From Bacteroides sp. (GTDB lineage: Bacteria > Bacteroidota > Bacteroidia > Bacteroidales > Bacteroidaceae), in the NCBI RefSeq assembly GCF_030151085.1, contig NZ_JASLER010000078.1, positions 69,367-133,366 on the forward strand: a DNA stretch of 64,000 nucleotides, written 5' to 3'. The notes under the pieces were generated by a model, which did not search any database, had not been told where the DNA came from, and saw only the letters and a list, made by a program, of their open reading frames with translations. Made by a program: the position numbers and the translations under genes. The first letter of the stretch is position 1. Every line of letters begins with the position of its first letter. Shown here piece after piece: positions 44,846 to 52,938 of the stretch.

Positions 44846-45774
44846 AAGCTTGGAAGGTAACAGGCGCGGCTATTGGGGTAGTACTCATTGTAGTATTACT
44901 TCGGAGTTGTGTGGCAACTTCCTACTCGATACCTTCTTCAGGAATGGAGAACTCAATCTATTGTGGCGAACGTATTCTTGTAAACAAATGGAGTTACGGA
45001 CTACGTTTGCCATTTATTAATTTATGGGGGTATCACCGATGGGCAGACAGTCCCGTACAAAAAGAAGATATCTTTGTTTTCAACAATCCTGCTAACTTTT
45101 CAGAACGCACCATAGACAAACGGGAAGTTTTCATTAGCCGATGCATCGGTATACCCGGAGACACCTTATTAATTGATTCTCTTTTCTCCGTTGTTCCTTC
45201 AGAGAAGAATGCTCCTGACCAAAAGTTTCTTTATACCTATCCAAGAGCGAAAGAATGCCAGCTGGACTCATTGTTATCCATTCTCTCTATAAAGCCTAAT
45301 AGACTTCTAGGGCAAGATTCGGTAAAGAATGTTCGCAGTTTCAGCCGATACGAGTATTACTTGCTGGAACAGGCTTTAAATAATAACTGCTGGATTGAAC
45401 CGAACATAAAAGAAGATTCGATAGAAGTTTTAAAGCCTCTGATAGTACCGGGTAAGGGCAGCCCTATACGTGTATACCCTTGGAATATAACACTACTAAG
45501 AAATACCTTGGTCCTGCATGAGAAGAAACACGCTGAGATAAAGAATGATACTCTTTATATAGAAGGCAAGCCCGTGCAACATTGCTACTTCACCAAAGAC
45601 TATTATTGGGTAGGGGCCAATAACTCCATCAATCTTTCCGACTCCCGCTTATTCGGTTTTGTCCCTAAGGATCATATCATAGGCAAAGCTTCAATCATTT
45701 GGTTCTCCAAAGAAAAAGGAACAAACATCTTCGACGGTTACCGGTGGAACAGGATGTGGAAGAAAGTTAAGTAA
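44842..45774 (+). CDS. Signal peptidase I paralogue predicted to be inactive
   Basis: A 310-residue S26-like protein, with an N-terminal membrane helix (about 5-24), translationally coupled to lepB by an ATGA overlap. It aligns box by box with the active enzyme but has lost the catalytic dyad. The nucleophile box reads IPSSGMENS (Gly34 where lepB has Ser94), the Lys box reads VFISRCIGIPGD (Ser99 where lepB has Lys244), and box E reads GANNSINLSDSR instead of GDNR..S.DSR. The fold-supporting residues (RCIGIPGD, FGFVPKDHIIGKA) are kept, so it is under constraint as a protein, not decaying. It may be a partner or regulator of LepB; an active site built from other residues is not excluded. Confidence 0.9.
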   Translation: MKAWKVTGAAIGVVLIVVLLRSCVATSYSIPSSGMENSIYCGERILVNKWSYGLRLPFINLWGYHRWADSPVQKEDIFVFNNPANFSERTIDKREVFISRCIGIPGDTLLIDSLFSVVPSEKNAPDQKFLYTYPRAKECQLDSLLSILSIKPNRLLGQDSVKNVRSFSRYEYYLLEQALNNNCWIEPNIKEDSIEVLKPLIVPGKGSPIRVYPWNITLLRNTLVLHEKKHAEIKNDTLYIEGKPVQHCYFTKDYYWVGANNSINLSDSRLFGFVPKDHIIGKASIIWFSKEKGTNIFDGYRWNRMWKKVK

Positions 45775-45776
45775 AG

Positions 45777-45867
45777 GTGATAAAGTAATGTAGGTGATAG
45801 AGTGAGAAAAGTGATAAGTTCTAAAAGTAATTTCAATCGTAAATAGTAAATCGTCTAATCGTAAATA
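45777..45867. repeat. Short 17-bp tandem repeat followed by a 22-bp spaced repeat
   Basis: GTGATA recurs at 45777, 45794 and 45811 with a 17-bp period. Then AATCGTAAATA occurs at 45835 and 45857, 22 bp apart. It fills the gap between the inactive signal peptidase gene and the WbqC gene. It is AT-rich and may be simple slippage. Confidence 0.5.
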
Positions 45868-45872
45868 TATTA

Positions 45873-46514
45873 ATGAAAACCGTTTTTCTTTCTTCCGCCT
45901 ATCTGGCACCTGTAGAATATTATACCAAACTGTTGGCATACGATAAAGTGTTCATTGAGCAACACGACCATTATATGAAGCAGACATACCGCAACCGATG
46001 TACCATTGCTGCACCGGATGGTGAACTGGCACTCTCTATCCCAACCGTCAAACCTGACACTCTAAAATGCCCCATGCGAGATATTCGTATCTCCGATCAC
46101 GGCAACTGGCGGCACTTGCATTGGAATGCCATTGAGTCAGCCTATAACCATACGCCTTTCTTTGAGTATTACAAGGACGATTTCCGCCCGTTCTACGAAA
46201 AGAAATATGAGTTTTTAGTTGATTTCAATGAAGAACTCTGCCGGCTTATCTGCTCGCTTGTAGACATTCAACCGGATATGGCACGAACAACAGAATACCA
46301 TATAGAGTTTGCTCCGGATGAAGTGGATTTCCGTGAACGCATTCACCCTAAGAAGGACTTCACTTTGGAAGATACGGAATTCTCACCACAGCCCTATTAT
46401 CAGGTATTTCAGGAGAAGCTGGGCTTTCTGCCTAATCTGAGTATTATTGATTTACTGTTTAATATGGGACCGGAAAGTTTACTGGTATTGAATAAAAGTA
46501 ATATATCTCTTTAA
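45873..46514 (+). CDS. WbqC-family protein
   Basis: A 213-residue cytoplasmic protein of the WbqC family: FLSSAYLAPVEYYTKLL near the start, QTYRNRCTI, the conserved DIRISDHGNWRHLHWNAIESAY, FFEYYKDDF, and the closing IIDLLFNMGPE. Some WbqC relatives lie in O-antigen loci, but the reaction is not established. Here it follows the signal peptidase pair, a neighbourhood that looks housekeeping. Its stop is only five bases from the end of the convergent regulator gene. Confidence 0.88.
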   Translation: MKTVFLSSAYLAPVEYYTKLLAYDKVFIEQHDHYMKQTYRNRCTIAAPDGELALSIPTVKPDTLKCPMRDIRISDHGNWRHLHWNAIESAYNHTPFFEYYKDDFRPFYEKKYEFLVDFNEELCRLICSLVDIQPDMARTTEYHIEFAPDEVDFRERIHPKKDFTLEDTEFSPQPYYQVFQEKLGFLPNLSIIDLLFNMGPESLLVLNKSNISL

Positions 46515-46519
46515 GTTCA

Positions 46520-49396
46520 TTATTTACCAAATGCTTGTAAGAATTCCGCTAAGTTCTGCCCTTCTTCCAACCGCAGTTTCCGTCGCAGACGGTACCGTCC
46601 TATCTCCACTCCGCGTAGAGAGAGGTTCATCAATGGCGCAATCTCTTTGGAAAGCAAATCCATTGTAATATAAGCACAAAGCTGCTTTTCTTTATTGTTG
46701 AGTTCTGGATACGCCTCCTCCAGTTTCCTGAAGAAATTGTGGTGCACAGAGTCAAAAGTATTCTGAAATGCCTGCAAGCCGTCGTCATGCTCAAGATTCG
46801 TATCAATCTTTCCAAGCAGACGGAGTGTCTTGCGACGAAGAGAGACCAAGCTATCTTCACTGATGGAATGAGAGATGCCCAGCACTTCTTTCCTTATATC
46901 CAGCAACATCTCATTTTTCCGCACGATATTCAGTGTGCTCTGCACCAATTCGGCCGACTTATGCCGTAGTTCGGCCTGCAAGTTTTCGGCCTGCAACGAA
47001 TCTATCTTCTGATCCTGCAAATCCCGTTCCTGCTTGAATTCCTGCTCCCTGTGATAAAGTTCCAGTTCCTGCTGCATCAGCAGGCGCTTACGAGCGGCAG
47101 CTACACGATAATAGATATAGTAAATCAATAGGCAGGCCGTCGCTACATAAACAAGGTAACTCCACCATGTGCGATACCAGGGTGGCAAAACTTCGAAAGA
47201 AAAACTCGTAATTACGGGTTGTCGCTCATTGTCCGCTAATAATTTCACACTAAATACATACTTCCCCTCGCGCAGCCCGGTAAATTCCTTGACATTATTC
47301 TCATTATATTCACTCCACTTGCCTTCTTCATTGCCACGACTCAACTTATAGGCATACAAGGTGGCCTGTGAACGATTATAATTACCGGCACTGTACTCTA
47401 TGCGGAGTGAATTACTGGAATAGGGAATTACCAAGGGTATATCGTCATAGACGTAACTACGTCCATAGACCAGAGAATCCCGCTGTCCAGTCAGATACAC
47501 CTTTCTTATTTGCAGAGTAATCGGAACTTGCGGTTTACGCAGGCGGTCAATATCTATCAAAGAAAAACCTTCTTCCGTACCCACTATCACCTGGCCACGA
47601 TTACAAAAGTGAACATCTTCGAAGTTCTCTATCAGTGAACCGCGCAGAAAGGTTTCGTTCAAATATCGGTGATATCCTTTGACGGAAGCATCATAGCGCA
47701 ACAGTTTCAACGAACCGTTAACCACATACCAGATGTTTTGCAATGAATCTACTGTCAGGTAGGTATAAGCTGTTTTCCCGTCCATTAGTTTCTCCAGTTC
47801 GAGATGCTCTTCCAAGCTGTCGCGCAGATGATTATAACGCCATATACCATAATGAGAGGCCACCACCACCTCATTATCTATCAGTGCCGGACAAGCATCG
47901 TAGCCTGAAGGGAAATTTTTCTGATTGTAGTAACGGGCTTTGATAACTTCTTTCAAATCGGTAGAAAGCGTAAGACGGCAGACGCCATCTTCCTTGTTTG
48001 CTACCCATAAATTCGTGGCATCCTCCATCAGCATTTCCTTGCAGGAGTGGTTAAAGCCCTTCAATGTCGCTTCATATACCCACATTGTACCTTGCTTTCT
48101 AAGAAGGAACAAACTGCCGTATGTTCCTCCTATCAATATATCCGTACGTCCTGGCACTTGCACAATGCCCCATACCCCCCGAGGTTTATCTATATGCTGC
48201 ACTATCCGGTTGCCTTCCATAATAAAAATGCCGTTGTCCGAACAGCAGAACAATTTGCCATCCATCTCATGAAGCGACCATACCTGACCGCTTGTACCCG
48301 GTATGAACTCCGTAGCTTCCATTCCATTAAGACGGGCAGGTACGGCTGTACTGTACAAACCTTGATTGGTGCCTAAATAAAACTTCCCTTGATAACAAAA
48401 AGAAGCATAACCTGCCCCTACTACCGCTCTACCACCATAGAGTGAAGCAAGGCGTGCATTCAGACGGATACAGTCGATACCATTATCTAAGCCAAGCCAC
48501 AACTGCCCTTCCCGGTCAAAAGTCATACTCAGTACTGTTTTGTCCTGCAAGCCATTTCCGGTAGAGATGATTTCGGTTTCCCCTGTCTTCAAGTTCAGCA
48601 AACATACTCCGTTCTGTATACTACCCAGTGCCAGAAGTGAGTCTTTCAGTGCGGCACAAAAGATCTTTCCTTTCCGACAAAAATCATCGGCAGCCGTTGC
48701 GTACTTTTTTATATTGCTCCCGTCGTACAAAAACAATCCATTCTCGCGGCTCACCAGCAGAATATCATTTCCGTAAAGCAACATTCCACCTTCTTTTACC
48801 AGCGCACCCATCTCAGGAGAAGTTGCCAACAACCTGAATTCTTTCCCGTTTAACTGCATTAATCCTGCGGAAGAAACTGTATAGAACCGATTTCTTACTA
48901 TCAGGGAAGACTGAATTTCCGACGGATGTTTTACTTTCTCCAACCTACCTCCCTCTAAATAGAAGAAGTTGGCGTCGGATTGAAAATAAATCCGGTCTTT
49001 ATCTTCCAGAATATTCCAAATGATACCCACGTTGCTTTGTGGTGGAAGGCTATCCGAAAGACAAGTATAGTCCAGTCCTCCCAAGCGGTTGGGGGTAAAA
49101 TAGCCGAATTGCCCCATTCCACCGATATAAATCCGCCCGTCATGCCCTACTTTTACGGCTCTCGTCTTCGCGTTGCGGATGGGATAAGTGTTCCACTCCA
49201 CGCCGTCGAATTCCAACAAACCTTTATTATTCGCCACATACATCCAGCCATTGTCATGCTGCTGAATGCTCCAATTTTGTGTACCGGCTTTATAAATATG
49301 TCGGGTGTAGTTTGTCACAGGACGCTGCCAGCCCGCCCTCAACGGAGCACATAGCAACAGTAAGAAAAGAAAAATAAAGGAGAACTCTTTGTTCAT
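46520..49396 (-). CDS. Membrane-spanning propeller regulator with LuxR-type HTH and no kinase
   Basis: A 958-residue protein. It has a signal peptide (about 1-21), a beta-propeller sensor domain (about 25-640), a Y_Y_Y domain (about 650-735, NSLRIEYSAGNY and LREGKYVFSVKLL) and a transmembrane helix (about 744-763). A long coiled coil (about 765-840, rich in Q, E, K, R) leads to a C-terminal LuxR/GerE-type helix-turn-helix (about 893-945, LNNKEKQLCAYI then LSLRGVEIGRYRLRRKL). No histidine kinase or receiver is present. It is divergent from the SusCD pair of PUL D and is the likely regulator of that locus. A -7 element lies at 49426-49433. Confidence 0.92.
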   Translation of the reverse strand: MNKEFSFIFLFLLLLCAPLRAGWQRPVTNYTRHIYKAGTQNWSIQQHDNGWMYVANNKGLLEFDGVEWNTYPIRNAKTRAVKVGHDGRIYIGGMGQFGYFTPNRLGGLDYTCLSDSLPPQSNVGIIWNILEDKDRIYFQSDANFFYLEGGRLEKVKHPSEIQSSLIVRNRFYTVSSAGLMQLNGKEFRLLATSPEMGALVKEGGMLLYGNDILLVSRENGLFLYDGSNIKKYATAADDFCRKGKIFCAALKDSLLALGSIQNGVCLLNLKTGETEIISTGNGLQDKTVLSMTFDREGQLWLGLDNGIDCIRLNARLASLYGGRAVVGAGYASFCYQGKFYLGTNQGLYSTAVPARLNGMEATEFIPGTSGQVWSLHEMDGKLFCCSDNGIFIMEGNRIVQHIDKPRGVWGIVQVPGRTDILIGGTYGSLFLLRKQGTMWVYEATLKGFNHSCKEMLMEDATNLWVANKEDGVCRLTLSTDLKEVIKARYYNQKNFPSGYDACPALIDNEVVVASHYGIWRYNHLRDSLEEHLELEKLMDGKTAYTYLTVDSLQNIWYVVNGSLKLLRYDASVKGYHRYLNETFLRGSLIENFEDVHFCNRGQVIVGTEEGFSLIDIDRLRKPQVPITLQIRKVYLTGQRDSLVYGRSYVYDDIPLVIPYSSNSLRIEYSAGNYNRSQATLYAYKLSRGNEEGKWSEYNENNVKEFTGLREGKYVFSVKLLADNERQPVITSFSFEVLPPWYRTWWSYLVYVATACLLIYYIYYRVAAARKRLLMQQELELYHREQEFKQERDLQDQKIDSLQAENLQAELRHKSAELVQSTLNIVRKNEMLLDIRKEVLGISHSISEDSLVSLRRKTLRLLGKIDTNLEHDDGLQAFQNTFDSVHHNFFRKLEEAYPELNNKEKQLCAYITMDLLSKEIAPLMNLSLRGVEIGRYRLRRKLRLEEGQNLAEFLQAFGK

Positions 49397-49425
49397 AGTG
49401 GCTAACGTTCATGTATTTGATAAAA

Positions 49426-49433
49426 CAAAGATA
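49426..49433 (-). promoter_or_regulatory. -7 element (TATCTTTG) for the LuxR-type propeller regulator
   Basis: Perfect minus-strand TAnnTTTG match 30 bases before the start codon at 49396. Confidence 0.6.
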
Positions 49434-49555
49434 ACACTTTTCTAAAATATAGCATTGATGTAATGGCAGTAAATAACAACCTAGTATACAAATTGGCACT
49501 TTGCTAAGTTTACATATAGTACTACACTAATAATCAACAAGATAAAAAACGAAAA

Positions 49556-49595
49556 AGAAAGTCAGAAGAAAGTCAAAACAAGCCTTTGAGAAAGT
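49556..49595 (+). promoter_or_regulatory. Helically phased AGAAAGT repeats upstream of susC of PUL D
   Basis: AGAAAGT occurs at 49556, 49567 and 49589, i.e. 11 and 22 bp apart, so all copies face the same side of the helix. They lie about 40-80 bp upstream of the probable SusC promoter and are a candidate operator for the adjacent LuxR-type regulator. This is inference from spacing. Confidence 0.4.
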
Positions 49596-49636
49596 TTTGA
49601 GGTAGCTTAACACCAACATTGAATATTAAATACAGC

Positions 49637-49644
49637 TACTTTCG
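49637..49644 (+). promoter_or_regulatory. Near-consensus -7 element (TACTTTCG) for susC of PUL D
   Basis: Seven of eight positions match TAnnTTTG; the leader to ATG 49693 would be about 42 bases. A weak core promoter is expected if the gene needs activation. Confidence 0.4.
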
Positions 49645-49692
49645 CCTCCGCTTAAACGCACTAATTTTATTAATTAATTAAATCTACGTATT

Positions 49693-52600
49693 ATGAGAAA
49701 AGAGATTTTTTCTTGGAAGCTGATACAGCTGTTTTCTTTTTGCTGTATGCTTTTCCTCTCTGATTTAGGGGCATTCGCCCAAAACGGCATTACCGTCAAA
49801 GGTAATGTGCAAGATGCCAACAACAAAGAGCCTTTGATTGGCGTCACAATTCATGAGAAAGGAACTACCAACGGAATTATTACCGATATCGATGGTAACT
49901 TCACGCTGAAAGTTAATCCGAATGCTACCGTACAGATTTCTTATGTGGGCTACGTCACTCAGGAAATCCCAGCACAAAAGTTAAATGGAACTATTTTGAT
50001 GAAAGAAGATAGTAAGACTTTGGACGAAGTAGTCGTAGTAGGTTTTGGTACGCAGAAGAAAGTAAACCTGACCGGTTCCGTAGCTACTGCCTCAGCCAAG
50101 GATCTCGAAGCACGCCCGGTGAGCAATGCCGTACAAGCCTTACAAGGTGTCATCCCCGGTTTGAATATCAGCAACAGCGGACACGGCGGTGAGCTGAATG
50201 CCACCAAGAACATCAACATCCGTGGTAATGGTACTGTGGGTAAGAACTCCAACAATGAAGATTATGCCAACGGCTCTCCGCTTATCCTGATTGACGGTAT
50301 GGAAGGTGACTTAAACACAGTCAATCCGCAGGATATCGAAAGCATTTCTGTATTGAAGGACGCTGCCGCTTCTTCTATTTACGGTTCACGCGCACCGTTC
50401 GGTGTAGTACTGGTAACGACAAAAGCCGGTAAACAAGGCCGCCCCGTTATCAACTACAATAACAGTTTCCGTTTCAACTCACCCGTAAAGATGCCGGAAA
50501 TGATGAACTCCTGGGAGTTCGTTAACTTTTTTGACGATGCCCAGTTCAACAAGAATAATTCTCACCTCTTTGAACAATGGCAGATAGATAATGTAAAGAA
50601 CTATCTGGACGGAAAGATGGACCCCAACGACGTGGCTAAAGCACAAGCCAACGGTAAATGGGATTATGACCATACCTGGGCCAATGTAGACTGGTTGAAA
50701 GAGTACTACAAAGACGATTCTTTCGCACAAGAACACAATGCCAGTATCAGTGGAGGAACCGAGAAATTCACCTACTACATGTCCGGCAATATTCTCAGTC
50801 AAAATGGTTTCCTACGCTACGGCACAGAGCATAACAAACGCTACAATCTGACAGGAAAGATTTCTGCACAAATCACGGACTATGTGAAGCTGGACTACTC
50901 CAGCCGCTACACACGTACCGAATACGATCGACCAAGTGTATTGTGGAATGACTTCTACAATAATGTACAGCGTCGTTGCCGCCCGGTACGTCCATTATAC
51001 GACCCTAACGGATATTATATGTCCGATATCAACTACATCGAAGCTTTGCAGAACGGTGGTCGCCAGAATGAAATCAGTGAAGGACTGTCACAGCAACTTC
51101 GCGTCACCGTCAGTCCCTTGAAGAACTGGAATATCATCGGAGAATTCAACTTCAAGAGTAACAACGATTGGATGCACTACGACCACAAAGTAATCTACTC
51201 GCACATGGCAAACGATCCGGAAAAGACATACGCCGCCACCATGACAGGACCGAGTGAAAACAAAGTATATGAAAAAGCTTACAAGTCGCTTTTCCTGAAT
51301 CCAAACATCTACTCCAACTACAACATCACACTAGGCAAACATAACATTGCCGCTACGGCCGGTATGCAGATAGAGCAGCAAAAGTACCGTAACGTTGCCG
51401 CACAACGCGCCGACATGATTTCTCTGGACCAGCCGGTACTGGATCTGACTACCAGTAGCAAATCCTATGGCATTGAAGGTGACTTGCAGGAATGGGCAAA
51501 CGTGGGCTTCTTCGGACGCGTCAACTACGACTTCGATGGACGTTATCTGGTAGAAGGCAACCTCCGCTACGACGGGTCTTCACGCTTCCGCCGCGACAAC
51601 CGCTGGACGCTATCTCCCTCCTTCTCTTTAGGATGGAACATTGCCCGCGAAGCCTTTTGGGAACCTCTTGCTGACAAAATCTCAACTTTAAAGCTTCGTG
51701 CCTCTTACGGTACACTCGCTAATGCCAACATCTATAACCTCTATCCAAGCTACCAAACCCTGACGGTAACAGCTTCCAACGGTGGATGGCCTCTCAACAA
51801 CGCAAAGCCCAACACAGCACAAGCACCCAAATTAGTAACCTCCAGCCTAACCTGGGAAAAGATAAAGAACACCAATATCGGTATAGATGTGGCCGCCCTC
51901 AACAACCGTCTGACAGGATCATTCGATTACTTCGTACGCAAAACCGAAGACATGATGGGTCCGGGTGTTGAACTACCTGCTACTCTAGGTACCGACGTAC
52001 CCGCTACAAACAACACTGACATGAAGACTTACGGTTGGGAACTCCAGATTGGTTGGCGTGACCAGATCGGTGGTTTCAAGTATGGAGCCAGATTGAGCCT
52101 CTCCGATTCACAAAGCAAAATTCTGCGCTACGGTAACCCCACCGGAAGCCTCTCCAAATATATAGAAGGCGAGCTTATCGGAAATATCTATGGATACACC
52201 ACTATCGGCATAGCCAAAACAGATGAGGAAATGCAACAACACCTCGCTTCCTTACCCAAAGGCGGACAAGACGCACTGGGCAATCAGTGGGCAGCCGGCG
52301 ACATCATGTATGCCGACCTCAACGGTGACGGCAAGATAAACAACGGTAGCTACACCATTGGCGATATGGGTGACATGAAGAAGATAGGTAACGACACTCC
52401 ACGCTTCATGACCGGTATCAATCTAGACGCCTCTTACAAAGGATGGGATTTGCAAATGTTCTGGCAAGGCGTACTGAAGCGTGACTGGTGGGCAGGTGAC
52501 ACGAACATGTCTTTTTGGGGTGTAACGGACGGTGAATGGTGGTCCACTTCTTTCAAAGATCACCTCGATTACTTCCGTACCTCGGACCATCCGCTTGGCG

Positions 52601-52923
52601 AAAACCTGAATGCCTACTATCCGCGTCCTATCTTCAACACGAAGAACAACAAATGCCAGACCCGCTACTTACAGAGCGCTGCTTATATGCGTCTAAAGAA
52701 TATCCAAGTAGGTTATACCTTCCCCAAAGTATGGGTCAACAAGATTATGTTGCAAAACCTGCGTGTATTTGTCTCCGGCGAAAACCTGCTGACTATTACC
52801 AGCCTCAGCGACACAATGGACCCCGAAACTTGCGGAGCGGGCTGGCAAAGCAACTCCCAAGCCAACGGGACCGTATATCCGCTCTCCAAGACCATATCGT
52901 TCGGTTTAAGTGTAAACTTCTAA
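49693..52923 (+). CDS. SusC-like TonB-dependent outer-membrane transporter (PUL D)
   Basis: A 1076-residue SusC-family protein, the largest of three in the window. The signal peptide ends near FAQ (residue 30). The carboxypeptidase-regulatory-like domain spans about 34-110 (KEPLIGVTI, DIDGNFTLK). The plug begins DEVVVVGFGTQKKVNLTGSV and includes ISVLKDAAASSIYGSRAPFGVVLV. The barrel is long and ends GLSVNF. Together with the SusD encoded 15 bp downstream it should import a glucuronic-acid-rich oligosaccharide, judging from the lyase and glucuronidase-like genes that follow. Confidence 0.97.
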   Translation: MRKEIFSWKLIQLFSFCCMLFLSDLGAFAQNGITVKGNVQDANNKEPLIGVTIHEKGTTNGIITDIDGNFTLKVNPNATVQISYVGYVTQEIPAQKLNGTILMKEDSKTLDEVVVVGFGTQKKVNLTGSVATASAKDLEARPVSNAVQALQGVIPGLNISNSGHGGELNATKNINIRGNGTVGKNSNNEDYANGSPLILIDGMEGDLNTVNPQDIESISVLKDAAASSIYGSRAPFGVVLVTTKAGKQGRPVINYNNSFRFNSPVKMPEMMNSWEFVNFFDDAQFNKNNSHLFEQWQIDNVKNYLDGKMDPNDVAKAQANGKWDYDHTWANVDWLKEYYKDDSFAQEHNASISGGTEKFTYYMSGNILSQNGFLRYGTEHNKRYNLTGKISAQITDYVKLDYSSRYTRTEYDRPSVLWNDFYNNVQRRCRPVRPLYDPNGYYMSDINYIEALQNGGRQNEISEGLSQQLRVTVSPLKNWNIIGEFNFKSNNDWMHYDHKVIYSHMANDPEKTYAATMTGPSENKVYEKAYKSLFLNPNIYSNYNITLGKHNIAATAGMQIEQQKYRNVAAQRADMISLDQPVLDLTTSSKSYGIEGDLQEWANVGFFGRVNYDFDGRYLVEGNLRYDGSSRFRRDNRWTLSPSFSLGWNIAREAFWEPLADKISTLKLRASYGTLANANIYNLYPSYQTLTVTASNGGWPLNNAKPNTAQAPKLVTSSLTWEKIKNTNIGIDVAALNNRLTGSFDYFVRKTEDMMGPGVELPATLGTDVPATNNTDMKTYGWELQIGWRDQIGGFKYGARLSLSDSQSKILRYGNPTGSLSKYIEGELIGNIYGYTTIGIAKTDEEMQQHLASLPKGGQDALGNQWAAGDIMYADLNGDGKINNGSYTIGDMGDMKKIGNDTPRFMTGINLDASYKGWDLQMFWQGVLKRDWWAGDTNMSFWGVTDGEWWSTSFKDHLDYFRTSDHPLGENLNAYYPRPIFNTKNNKCQTRYLQSAAYMRLKNIQVGYTFPKVWVNKIMLQNLRVFVSGENLLTITSLSDTMDPETCGAGWQSNSQANGTVYPLSKTISFGLSVNF

Positions 52924-52938
52924 ATAATAAATCAGAAT

